Source: Hyphomicrobiales bacterium (GTDB lineage Bacteria; Pseudomonadota; Alphaproteobacteria; Rhizobiales; Rhizobiaceae). Taken from it: a stretch of DNA of 63,817 bases. Below the pieces are notes generated by a model. The model saw nothing but the letters and a program-made list of their open reading frames with translations, did not search any database and was not told the DNA's origin. Shown one piece after another: positions 1-7,912 of this stretch. Both the position numbers and the translations under genes were made by a program. The stretch lies in assembly GCA_017305935.1 (NCBI GenBank), contig JAFKJU010000034.1, positions 1 through 63,817 of the forward strand. Direction: 5' to 3'. Numbering within the stretch: position 1 is the first letter of the stretch; each line of letters opens with the position of its first letter.

Positions 1-410
1 TGGAAGGGAATGTCGTGGTTGACGATGACCTTCTGGTAATCGAAATGGTTGGAGACGACGCCGACGATGTCGATTGGAAGCGCCCCGATTTTCCAGCGAT
101 AGAGCAGGTCGTTGAGGCAATGGCCGAAGCGCGACACCATCAAGAGCACTTTCATGCGATGGGCGCCGTCATGGATCTCGGCATTCATGTCGAAGCGTTT
201 CTTCACCGCTTCGAAGCCATCCTTCAGCGCCGCCAGCGACACGCCTTCCTGGCTTTCGAAGGTCAGGCGCATGAAGAACAGGCCGGTTTCCAGATCGTCG
301 AACTGCGACGAGTCGGAGATATAGCAGCCCTGCTCGGCCAGGTAGCCTGATATCGCCGCGACGATGCCGCGCGTCGATTTGCAGGAGACGGTGAGGACAT
401 AGGTGGTCAT
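1..410 (-). CDS. purU: Formyltetrahydrofolate deformylase PurU (5' part, cut by window edge)
   Basis: Hydrolyses 10-formyl-THF to formate and THF in the cytosol, balancing one-carbon units. About 136 N-terminal residues are visible. They begin MTTYVLTVSCKSTRGIVAAI and form the ACT domain (about 1-80: intake of 'GIVAAISGYLAEQGCYISD'), then the start of the formyltransferase domain (MKVLLMVSRFGHCLNDLLYR). The remaining roughly 150 residues, including the catalytic Asp, lie outside the window. The ATG at 410 is 28 bases after the stop of the transporter ATPase gene, so purU is probably the last gene of the same transcript. PurU beside a betaine transporter fits disposal of one-carbon units released by demethylation; this link is inference. 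Confidence 0.93.
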   Translation of the reverse strand, partial: MTTYVLTVSCKSTRGIVAAISGYLAEQGCYISDSSQFDDLETGLFFMRLTFESQEGVSLAALKDGFEAVKKRFDMNAEIHDGAHRMKVLLMVSRFGHCLNDLLYRWKIGALPIDIVGVVSNHFDYQKVIVNHDIPF

Positions 411-438
411 GGAAAAGCCTCGGGAGGGAGGAAGACGA

Positions 439-1584
439 TCAGGCGGCGCGCGCCGAGCGGGCCAGCGCCTTGAAGGCCATTTCGCGCGTCAGGATGCCGG
501 CGACCGCGCCGCCTTGGGTGACGATGAGCGCATCATGGGCGGCGAGCAGCGGGAAGCACTGGCCGATGGCCGAGCCGGCATCGATGGAGGCGGCCGGCAC
601 CGCATCGCCGCCGCGCCCGCGCGTCAGCACATGCGAGGCCTCGCCATCGACGACCACGACGCCCGGATGGTCGCGCAGCAGCACGGCAAAACGCTCCGGC
701 GTCGCCTCGGCCCGCGACAGCACCGGCACCTTGGTCACCGCCTCATGGGCATAGAGCGCCCGCGACAGGTCGACCTTGCGCACGAACCGCTCGACATAAT
801 CGTCGGCCGGGCGGAAGAGGATTTCCTCGCCGGTGCCGACCTGGCGCAATTCGCCGTCCTTGAGGATGGCGATGCGGTCGCCGAGATGCAGCGCCTCGTC
901 GAGATCGTGGGTGATGAAGACGATCGTCTTCTTCAGCCGCGCCTGAATGTCCTTCAGCTGTTCCTGCATGTCGCTCTTGATCAGCGGATCGAGGGCGCTG
1001 AAGGCCTCGTCCATGAGGAGCACATCGGCCTGCGTCGCCAAGGCTCGGGCCAAGCCTACGCGCTGCTGCATCCCGCCCGAAAGCTGGCGCGGAAAGCGGT
1101 TTTCAAAACCCTTGAGGCCGACGAGTTCCAGCTGCTCCATGCCGCGCTCGACCGCCTCGCGGCGGTTCACGCCCTGCAGGATCGGCCCGCAAATGGTGTT
1201 TTCCAGCACCGTCTGGTGCGGCAGCAGGCCGAAGCGCTGGAACACCATGGACATGCCGTTGCGGCGGAAGGCGAGCAGCGCCTTCGCATCCATCTCCATG
1301 ATGTTGCGGCCGTCGACGAGGATGCGGCCGGCGGTCGGCTCGATCAGCCGGTTGAAATGGCGGATCAGCGTCGATTTGCCGGAGCCGGACAGGCCCATGA
1401 TGACGAAGGTCTCGCCGTTGCGGATCGAGAAATCGATATTGTTGAGGCCGACGACGCAGCCGGTCTTCTGCAGCACCTCGGCCTTGCCGGCGCCTTCGCT
1501 GAGCGCGATCAGGGCGCCATCGGCACGCGGTCCGAAGATCTTGTAGACCTTGTCGACCTGGATTTTTACCTCTGAAGCGGTCAC
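439..1584 (-). CDS. Betaine-type ABC transporter ATP-binding protein (ProV/OpuAA family)
   Basis: ATPase of an osmoprotectant/quaternary-amine importer. Walker A GLSGSGKST, signature LSGGM and Walker B VLLMDEAFSALD are all present. A C-terminal extension of about 100 residues has the position and look of the paired CBS domains of ProV. I choose the GTG at 1584: it lies five bases after the permease stop and has GGGGAG seven bases upstream, whereas a longer reading would need a TTG at 1605 inside the permease gene. Length about 381 residues, normal for ProV. Part of a substrate-binding protein-permease-ATPase-purU order on the minus strand. The substrate (choline, glycine betaine, proline betaine or other) cannot be read from the sequence. 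Confidence 0.92.
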   Translation of the reverse strand: MTASEVKIQVDKVYKIFGPRADGALIALSEGAGKAEVLQKTGCVVGLNNIDFSIRNGETFVIMGLSGSGKSTLIRHFNRLIEPTAGRILVDGRNIMEMDAKALLAFRRNGMSMVFQRFGLLPHQTVLENTICGPILQGVNRREAVERGMEQLELVGLKGFENRFPRQLSGGMQQRVGLARALATQADVLLMDEAFSALDPLIKSDMQEQLKDIQARLKKTIVFITHDLDEALHLGDRIAILKDGELRQVGTGEEILFRPADDYVERFVRKVDLSRALYAHEAVTKVPVLSRAEATPERFAVLLRDHPGVVVVDGEASHVLTRGRGGDAVPAASIDAGSAIGQCFPLLAAHDALIVTQGGAVAGILTREMAFKALARSARAA

Positions 1585-1588
1585 CGTC

Positions 1589-2461
1589 TCACTCCCCGGT
1601 CGCAAGATGTTTCTGGGCGCGCCGTCCGTAGGACTGGGCGATGCGGTCGAAGATCACCGCCAGGAAGACGATGGCGATGCCGGAGAGCAGGCCGCGGCTG
1701 ACCTCCAGCCGCTGGATGCCCTGCAGCACCTGATAGCCGAGGCCGCCGGCGCCGATCATCGAGGCGATGACCACCATCGACAGCGCCATCATCGTCGTCT
1801 GGTTGATGCCGGCCATGATCGTCGGCAAAGCCAGCGGGATCTGCACCTTCACCAGCTTCTGCCCCGGCGTCGCGCCGAAGGCGACGATGGCCTCGACCAC
1901 CTCGCCATCGACCTGGCGGATGCCGAGATCGGTGAGGCGGATGACCGGCGGAATGGCGAAGAACACGGTGGCGAGGATCGCCGGGATCTTTCCGGGGCCG
2001 AACAGCATGACGAAAGGAATGAGATAGACGAAGATCGGCAGCGTCTGCATGATGTCGAGCAGCGGCAGCGCCAGGGCGCGCAGGCCGTCCGAGCGGGCCA
2101 TGAGAATCCCGAGCGGAATGCCGATGACGACGGCGACCACGGTCGCGGCCAGCATCAGCGCGACGGTCGCCATGGCGTCGTTCCAGAGGCCGAGCGAGCC
2201 GATGAGCAGCAGCATGACCACCGCGCCGGCCGTTGCCTTGACGCTACGCGCCGCCGACCATGTGAGCGCCGCAATGACGGCGATGGTCACGTACCAGGGC
2301 AGCCATTGCAGGAAGGTTTCCATGCCGCTCAACAGTTTCAAGAGCGGCATCAGCAGGCGCTCGAAAGTGTCGCCGTAATTGGCCACGATCCAGCTGAAAC
2401 CGTCGTCGATGGCGAAGCGCAGGCCGCGCGTATCGACAAGCTCGGGAAAATTGTCTGCCAT
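1589..2461 (-). CDS. Betaine-type ABC transporter permease (ProW/OpuAB family)
   Basis: Inner-membrane permease, about 290 residues, with five to six hydrophobic segments and the EAA coupling motif (VAFGATPGQKLVKVQIPLA). The first 60 residues (FPELVDTRGLRFAIDDGFSW) resemble the ProW leader that runs parallel to the membrane. The ATG at 2461 is favoured by GAGGG seven bases upstream; an upstream in-frame GTG at 2506 lacks support. The gene sits between the substrate-binding protein gene and the ATPase gene with short gaps, so the three form one uptake system. Confidence 0.92.
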   Translation of the reverse strand: MADNFPELVDTRGLRFAIDDGFSWIVANYGDTFERLLMPLLKLLSGMETFLQWLPWYVTIAVIAALTWSAARSVKATAGAVVMLLLIGSLGLWNDAMATVALMLAATVVAVVIGIPLGILMARSDGLRALALPLLDIMQTLPIFVYLIPFVMLFGPGKIPAILATVFFAIPPVIRLTDLGIRQVDGEVVEAIVAFGATPGQKLVKVQIPLALPTIMAGINQTTMMALSMVVIASMIGAGGLGYQVLQGIQRLEVSRGLLSGIAIVFLAVIFDRIAQSYGRRAQKHLATGE

Positions 2462-2533
2462 GACGCGGCCCTCTGCGGTATCGGCATGATGGAAAGCCGG
2501 CGGCACGGGATCGCGCCGCCGACGGGCTCTGGT

Positions 2534-3541
2534 TTAGAGCGAGGCCTTCACCTTCTCGGCGACATCGGCCGGAACCCACTTCGTCCAGATCGCCTCGTAA
2601 TCTTTCAGGAAATGCTTGGCGACTTCTTCCGGCGAGGCCTTGTTGTCGTCGCCCCAGGCCAGCACGTCGCTGATCTCGGCATTCGGCACCTGCATCTTCG
2701 CCAGGAAGTCGGCGACGGCCGGAGACTTGTCCTTGAGCTTGGTGGTGGCGGCGACGGCGACTTCGCCGACGGCCCAGCCGGTCAGTTCCGGCTTTTCGCA
2801 TTTGGCGTCGGTCAGGCAGGTGAATTTGGCGGCGTCGTAGGCCGGCATTTCCAGAACCTTCAGCTTGTATTTGCTGATGACCTCGGTCGGACCCCAGTAC
2901 CAGCCGATGAACGGCTTCTTGCGCGACACCTGGCGGGCAATGGTCGCCTTCAGGTTGGCGCCGGAGCCGGTCGGGTAGATTTCATAGGTGGCGTCGAGGC
3001 CGAGCGCCTTGATGAGGTTGTTGGTGATGATCTCGCAGCCCCAGCCGGGCGGGCAGGCATAGAAGCGGCCCTTGCCGGGGGCGGAGGCGTCCTCGAACAC
3101 CTGCCAGTGATCCTTGAGATCGCTGACCGAGCGGATTTCCGGATGCGCCTCGGCGACGTAATCGGGGATCCACCAGCCTTCCTGGCCGCCGCTGGCAAAA
3201 ATGTCGCCGGCCTTGTAGATCGTGCCCTTGGCCAGCATCTGGTCCCAGGTCGACTTGACGGTCGAGACCCAGAGTTCCGGCGCGATGTCCGGCTCGCCCT
3301 TGGTCAGCATCGAGGTCGCGGTCGGCACGGTGTCGCCGGGAACGATCTGGACGTTGCAGCCATAACCCTCGCTGAGGATGGACTTGGTGACGTAAGCCAG
3401 AGTGCCGGCCGAAAGCCAGGTCATCTCGGCAACGGTGATCGGCTCCTTGGTTCCGCATTCGGTCGCCTGCGCGGCGGAGCCGCCGAACAGAAACGAGGTG
3501 GAGAGGCAGACCCCTGCCAGAATCGACGCCTTGGTCTTCAT
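2534..3541 (-). CDS. Betaine-type ABC transporter substrate-binding protein (OpuAC/ProX family)
   Basis: Periplasmic binding protein of 335 residues. The signal peptide is clear (MKTKASILAGVCLSTSFLFG, cleavage near AQA-TE). The mature part is OpuAC-like and rich in Trp and Tyr (ELWVST, GGQEGWWIPDY, GWYWGPTE), as expected for an aromatic box that cages a trimethylammonium group. Four or more Cys residues (CG, YGC, ACPPGWGC, CLTDAKC) suggest disulfides. Shine-Dalgarno AGGGAAC precedes the ATG. First gene of the transporter-purU transcript; the 100-base gap upstream separates it from the oxidoreductase gene. Ligand identity is unknown: it differs from ChoX enough that I do not assign choline. 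Confidence 0.92.
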   Translation of the reverse strand: MKTKASILAGVCLSTSFLFGGSAAQATECGTKEPITVAEMTWLSAGTLAYVTKSILSEGYGCNVQIVPGDTVPTATSMLTKGEPDIAPELWVSTVKSTWDQMLAKGTIYKAGDIFASGGQEGWWIPDYVAEAHPEIRSVSDLKDHWQVFEDASAPGKGRFYACPPGWGCEIITNNLIKALGLDATYEIYPTGSGANLKATIARQVSRKKPFIGWYWGPTEVISKYKLKVLEMPAYDAAKFTCLTDAKCEKPELTGWAVGEVAVAATTKLKDKSPAVADFLAKMQVPNAEISDVLAWGDDNKASPEEVAKHFLKDYEAIWTKWVPADVAEKVKASL

Positions 3542-3642
3542 GTCAGTTCCCTTTTTGTGATTGTGATGCGCGTGGCATTTACGATGTCGAAAGCGGTCAC
3601 TTTTATCAAACCGAAATAACTGATCCGCATTTCAGAAAAACT

Positions 3643-4650
3643 TTAGCGGCAGAGCGCCTCGATCCGCGCGATCAGCGCCGCATCGACGGTCACGCCGTCG
3701 CGTTCGGTGCGGGCGCGCGCCGCCTTGCGGCGGGTGCCGGGCAGATGCGTGCCCTCCTGCCCGGCAATGGCGGCGATGAGGGTTTCGACCTGCTGCCCGA
3801 AACCGTCCGAAAAGGCCGAGGGATCGAAGGCAATGAAGCATTGCCCCGTCCTCGGCGGCCCGCCGGCCGTGCCGGAAAACGGGCTGGCATCCTTGCTGAG
3901 CGCCGCGCCCGACAGGCAGGACGCAAGAATTTCCACCAAAAGTCCTGCGCCAAAACCCTTGTGGCCGGCGGCGGGCAGCATCGCGCCTTTCAGCGCCTCG
4001 GCCGCATCGAGCGTCGGCCGGCCCTCGGCATCGATGGCCCAGCCGGGTTCGATCGGCCGGTTTTCGCGGGCGCGCAGCAGGATTTCCGATTTCGCCACGA
4101 CGCTGGCCGACTGGTCGAGCACCAGCGCCGCTCCGCCCGCGCCATCCGGCACGCCGAGCGCGAAGGGATTGGTGCCGATGACCGCGCGGGCGCCGCCGGG
4201 CGGGGCGATGGAGGCCGGCGCATGGGTGGTGCAGAGCCCGAGCAGGCCGGCTTCGGCGATGCGTTCGGCATGATGGCCGAGCACGCCGCAATTATAGGAG
4301 TTGAACACCGTCATCGCCGCCACGCCGTTCTCACGCGCCGCCGCGATGAACCGCTCCCAGCCGGCGTCGATGGCCGGATGGGCAAAGCCGGTGGCGGCAT
4401 CGACGGTGACCGCGCCGGGGCGCGGCTGCGAAACCACCGGTTTCGCCTTGCCGTCGACCTTGCCGCAGCGGATATGCTCGGCATAGATCGGCACATAAAG
4501 CAGGCCGTGGCTGCGGATGCCGTCGCGCTCGGCCAGCATGGTCGAGCGGGCGACGGCGGCGGCATTTTCTTTCCGCGCTCCCGCTGCCGTCAGGGCGCGC
4601 AGGCACAGGTTCTCGACCGCTGAAAGCGGCAGCGTCGTCGGTTCGCTCAT
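3643..4650 (-). CDS. Ldh-family (malate/L-lactate/imine) NAD(P)-dependent oxidoreductase
   Basis: 335 residues, matching the type 2 malate/lactate dehydrogenase family, which includes ureidoglycolate dehydrogenase and the delta-1-piperideine/pyrroline-2-carboxylate reductases. The family motif RSHG is at 46-49 and the nucleotide-binding region APASIAPPGGARAVIGTNPF is intact. The usual motif N-S-x-H-x-G reads NSYNCG here, so the conserved His is Asn120 (codon AAT where CAT is expected); two His follow at 126-127. Last gene of the aldehyde dehydrogenase operon, eight bases after the DUF3726 gene. The neighbours suggest reduction or oxidation of a 2-oxo or cyclic imino acid intermediate; the substrate is not identifiable. 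Confidence 0.85.
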   Translation of the reverse strand: MSEPTTLPLSAVENLCLRALTAAGARKENAAAVARSTMLAERDGIRSHGLLYVPIYAEHIRCGKVDGKAKPVVSQPRPGAVTVDAATGFAHPAIDAGWERFIAAARENGVAAMTVFNSYNCGVLGHHAERIAEAGLLGLCTTHAPASIAPPGGARAVIGTNPFALGVPDGAGGAALVLDQSASVVAKSEILLRARENRPIEPGWAIDAEGRPTLDAAEALKGAMLPAAGHKGFGAGLLVEILASCLSGAALSKDASPFSGTAGGPPRTGQCFIAFDPSAFSDGFGQQVETLIAAIAGQEGTHLPGTRRKAARARTERDGVTVDAALIARIEALCR

Positions 4651-4657
4651 GATGTCC

Positions 4658-5227
4658 TCAATCGTTGTCGGTGGTTCCCGCACCCGCCCCCATTGCCCGC
4701 GACAGGTCCGAGGCGGGCACATAGGTTTTTGCCGCAAGCGCAAGGGCGGCGGCATAGGCCGCCTCCGATGTCGCCGCCGGCCTCGACGAGAGTGTCGCTT
4801 CGGCGGTGTCGCCCTGCCCACGCCGGACGAGGCACAGGCGGTTGGTCGCCGGCTCCCGGCAGGCGGCATCGAGCGGCAGGAGAGATCCGTCCTCCCGTTT
4901 GACCGCAAGGGACAGTCCCACATTGTCAGACGCGACGCCGGCAAGCGCCAGCAGCAGCAAGGAACAATCCGCGCCCTCCAAAGCCGCCTCGTCCGGCCCC
5001 TCGCCGGAGCACAGGGTGTCGATGGCGGGGAGGCCAGCGAGGATCGTTCGAGGCCCGCTCCCGGACAGCGCCCGGACGGCGATCCCGACCGCATCGAGGC
5101 CGCGCGCCGACAGCCAGACGGCGGCCTGACCGATCTCCTCGGCGACCCCATGCGGCAGGCCAGCGCCGCTGGCGGCCTTGCGCGCCGTCGAGGACACTTC
5201 GTTGTAGGAAAGAAGGATGTCGGTCAT
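4658..5227 (-). CDS. DUF3726 family protein
   Basis: Product of 189 residues beginning MTDILLSYNEVSSTARKAAS, rich in Ala and Gly, without signal peptide or membrane segments. I recognise the family as DUF3726, of unknown function. The ATG at 5227 overlaps the upstream stop as ATGA, indicating translational coupling; a longer reading from 5248 would run into the upstream gene. Its consistent place between a large unknown protein and an Ldh-type oxidoreductase suggests it is a partner subunit or accessory protein rather than a free enzyme; that is inference. No catalytic motif is visible. Confidence 0.75.
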   Translation of the reverse strand: MTDILLSYNEVSSTARKAASGAGLPHGVAEEIGQAAVWLSARGLDAVGIAVRALSGSGPRTILAGLPAIDTLCSGEGPDEAALEGADCSLLLLALAGVASDNVGLSLAVKREDGSLLPLDAACREPATNRLCLVRRGQGDTAEATLSSRPAATSEAAYAAALALAAKTYVPASDLSRAMGAGAGTTDND

Positions 5228-6915
5228 GGCAGCACCGGAAGCCAGCAATTGTCGGTTTCGCCGGCCGCGATCTCGCCCGCGACAGGCGCGCCCTGGAACA
5301 GGGTGATGCGGGTCCAGCGATCCGAGCGCGGATCGAATTTGGACGCACCGAAAAAGGCGAGCTTGCAGCGCAGCATGTCGATGGGCAGGCAGCGCTCCGA
5401 CAGAAGATTGTCGCGGATTTCCGCGTAAGGCGCGCCCGCCGTCGTCTGGATGCGGCGCACGGCATGGCGGTGCTGCGGGAATCGGGCGAGGAAGGCGGCG
5501 ACGGACAACGTCTCCGGCTCTCCCTCCAGATCGGCGGCAAGCCGCTGCACCTGCCGGGCGATATCGAGCGGCAGTTCCAGCTCCTGCCCGGGCTCGGTGG
5601 CGCGGCGGCCGAGGCGCGGCTCCAGCTTCTCCTCCGACACATACCAGAATTGCGCGGTCTCCGCCGCTTCGGCAAAGGGGATGGACAAGGCCCAGCCGTA
5701 GTGCTCGCGGATCAATTGCCTGAGCGCCGAAAGCCGCATGGCCGGCTGCAACGCCCCTTCCCGCGCCGCCGCCATGCCGGCGGCGAGATCGTCGTTTTCA
5801 GCACCCGCCATCTCGATGAGCGTCGCGGCCAGCAATTCCTGGAAATCGACCGACAGGGATTGGGAACGGTCGAGAAGGCTGGCGACCGGGAACGGCAGGC
5901 CAAGCCGCGCCGGCTCGATCCAGCTTTCCGCCTCGGCCCATTCGCCGCGCAGGCGCAGGATGCGCGGCATCAGCGTCTGGTCCTCGACCGACCACTGGTC
6001 GAGATGCCGCGCCGCCTGTTGCCAGAGAGCGGCGAGGCGTTGCACCTGCTCCGCATCGAGGCGCGGCTTGGCGCGGACCCGGGCCAGCGCGGTCTCGCGG
6101 GCCAGTACCCAGTTGTTGAGCAGCACCGGATGATTGGCGAGGAAGGGCGCCATGCCGAGCCCGGTGGAATTGCCGACGCCGATATGGCGGCGCAGCTCCG
6201 GCGACAGCGGCACGAATGTTTCCGGCGCGCGGTGGCGGGCGACGTGTTCGACCAGATCGTGGGAGAATTCGCGGATCAGCCAGACGGTCAGCATTTCCGC
6301 CTGGAACGGCCCGTCCAGTCCCGCGCGCTCCGCCAGCACGAAACGGTCGGCGATGCCGAACTTGCCGTTGCCATAGACCGCCGTTGTGCGCAGGAGATAG
6401 CCGACCTCGCCGAGGCGCTCCCTGTCGGGCTGGCGGCCCTGGCTCAGGCTTTCGGCGACATGCTCGAAGAAACGCACCGACTTGTTGGCGCGGCTGAGCA
6501 CGAGATCGCGCGGGCCGAAACGTCCCGCCTCCTGCCGCGGCGCATTGGCGCGCAGCCGGGCGATTTCGGCGGCATCGGGAACGCCGTCATAAAGCACATA
6601 ACTGGTATCCCAGGCCTCGGCGATCACCCGGTCGGAACGCTGCTCGTCCGCCAACGGGCAGGAAAAGGCGACGAGGCTGTAATCATGCCCGCCGAGCCGC
6701 ACCGTATAGACGGCATCGCCAAAGCCTTCGATATCCATGTCCCAGACCGGCCGGCGCACCTCCGCACCGCTCGCCGCTAGCCGGCGGATCAGCGTGCGCA
6801 GAAAGCTGAGCCGCGTCGGAAAGGAAGCGCCCATGCGGCCGAGCCGCATGACGGTGTCGGGAGCGCGCAGCGCCGGTGTCCGCTCTTCAGCGCGGTCGAC
6901 AGCGGCGGCGGTCAT
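5224..6915 (-). CDS. Conserved protein of unknown function, 563 residues
   Basis: I do not recognise a named domain. The protein is soluble, starts MTAAAVDRAEERTPALRAPD and contains notable blocks: PVWDMDIEGFGDAVY (about 60), AWDTSYVLYDG (about 105), RFGPRDLVLSRANKSVRFFEHVAE (about 135), a His-rich stretch FSHDLVEHVARHRAPE (about 240) and GVGNSTGLGMAPFLANHP (about 275), which resembles a nucleotide- or substrate-binding loop. The second half is helical, with Trp and Arg. It overlaps the upstream gene and the DUF3726 gene by ATGA at both ends, so it is firmly inside the operon. It is probably the enzyme or scaffold that defines this pathway; a metal or flavin role cannot be decided from sequence alone. 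Confidence 0.8.
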   Translation of the reverse strand: MTAAAVDRAEERTPALRAPDTVMRLGRMGASFPTRLSFLRTLIRRLAASGAEVRRPVWDMDIEGFGDAVYTVRLGGHDYSLVAFSCPLADEQRSDRVIAEAWDTSYVLYDGVPDAAEIARLRANAPRQEAGRFGPRDLVLSRANKSVRFFEHVAESLSQGRQPDRERLGEVGYLLRTTAVYGNGKFGIADRFVLAERAGLDGPFQAEMLTVWLIREFSHDLVEHVARHRAPETFVPLSPELRRHIGVGNSTGLGMAPFLANHPVLLNNWVLARETALARVRAKPRLDAEQVQRLAALWQQAARHLDQWSVEDQTLMPRILRLRGEWAEAESWIEPARLGLPFPVASLLDRSQSLSVDFQELLAATLIEMAGAENDDLAAGMAAAREGALQPAMRLSALRQLIREHYGWALSIPFAEAAETAQFWYVSEEKLEPRLGRRATEPGQELELPLDIARQVQRLAADLEGEPETLSVAAFLARFPQHRHAVRRIQTTAGAPYAEIRDNLLSERCLPIDMLRCKLAFFGASKFDPRSDRWTRITLFQGAPVAGEIAAGETDNCWLPVLP

Positions 6916-7907
6916 GGCTTCGGCTCGAAGGATTGCGTGTAGAAGCGCAGCCAGTTACCGCCCATGACGGCGGCGACGTCTTCCGAGGAGAAGCCGGCGC
7001 GGCGCAGGCCCTCGCGCAGGTTGGGAAGATCGGCATTGTTGGTGAACCACTGCGGCTGGCTGGGGAAGCCGGCGGCGGCGGCCGTGCCCTCGCCGTAATC
7101 CGTCACCTTCGACCAGCGGCCGTTGCGCATCCAGGTGACCACCGAATCCGGCTGGTCCTGGCAGAGATCGCTGCCGATGCCGATATTTTCGACGCCGTAA
7201 CGCGAGGCGGTCTCCGCCACCATCTCGCAAAAGCTTTGCAGCGTGCAGTTCGAGCCGTCCTTGAGGTGGTGCGGATAAAGCGACAGGCCGAGCATGCCGC
7301 CCGATTGCGTCAGCGCCTTCAGCACGGTGTCGGACTTGTTGCGCAATGCCTTGTGCCACCAATGCGGATTGGCATGGGTGATGGCGATGGGCCGCGTCGA
7401 CAGCTCGATGGCTTCCAGCGTCGAGCGCTCTGCGGAATGGCTCATGTCGACCACCATGCCGACCCGGTTCATCTCGGCGATGACCTGGCGGCCGAAGCGG
7501 GTAATGCCGGGATCCTCGCCCTCGTAACAGCCGGTGGCCAGCAGCGACTGGTTGTTGTAGCTGAGCTGCATGAAACGCACGCCGAGCGTCTGCAACACCT
7601 CGACCAGGCCGATATCGTCCTCGATCGGCGACGGGTTCTGCAGACCGAAGAAGATCGCCGTGCGCCCCTCGCGCATCGCCCGCTCGATATCGCCGCCGGT
7701 GCGGCCGGCGAAGACCAGCTCGGGATGGCGCTCGAAATGGCGGTTCCAGGCAATGATATTGGCGACCGTCTCGCGGAAATTCTCGTGATAGGCGATGGTC
7801 GCATGCACGGCATGAACGCCGCCGGCGCGCATCTCCTCGAAGACGCCGCGGCTCCAGTTGGCATATTGCAGGCAGTCGACGAGGGGAGTTGGAAACTGCG
7901 CATCCAT
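6912..7907 (-). CDS. M19 membrane-dipeptidase-like protein lacking canonical metal ligands
   Basis: 331 residues with the M19 fold: LGVRFMQLSYN (109-118), MVVDMSH (151-157), ITHANPH (176-182) and NIGIGSD. The N-terminal His-x-Asp zinc motif of true dipeptidases is replaced (VDCLQYA at 10-16), and the bridging Glu region (family IxxEG) reads GLQN at 88-91. It resembles the PA5396-type protein linked to glycine betaine and dimethylglycine catabolism in Pseudomonas, which as I recall also lacks the His-x-Asp. A dipeptidase activity is therefore doubtful. Shine-Dalgarno GGAG overlaps the stop of the aldehyde dehydrogenase gene five bases upstream. Confidence 0.85.
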   Translation of the reverse strand: MDAQFPTPLVDCLQYANWSRGVFEEMRAGGVHAVHATIAYHENFRETVANIIAWNRHFERHPELVFAGRTGGDIERAMREGRTAIFFGLQNPSPIEDDIGLVEVLQTLGVRFMQLSYNNQSLLATGCYEGEDPGITRFGRQVIAEMNRVGMVVDMSHSAERSTLEAIELSTRPIAITHANPHWWHKALRNKSDTVLKALTQSGGMLGLSLYPHHLKDGSNCTLQSFCEMVAETASRYGVENIGIGSDLCQDQPDSVVTWMRNGRWSKVTDYGEGTAAAAGFPSQPQWFTNNADLPNLREGLRRAGFSSEDVAAVMGGNWLRFYTQSFEPKP

Positions 7908-7912
7908 AGCTG

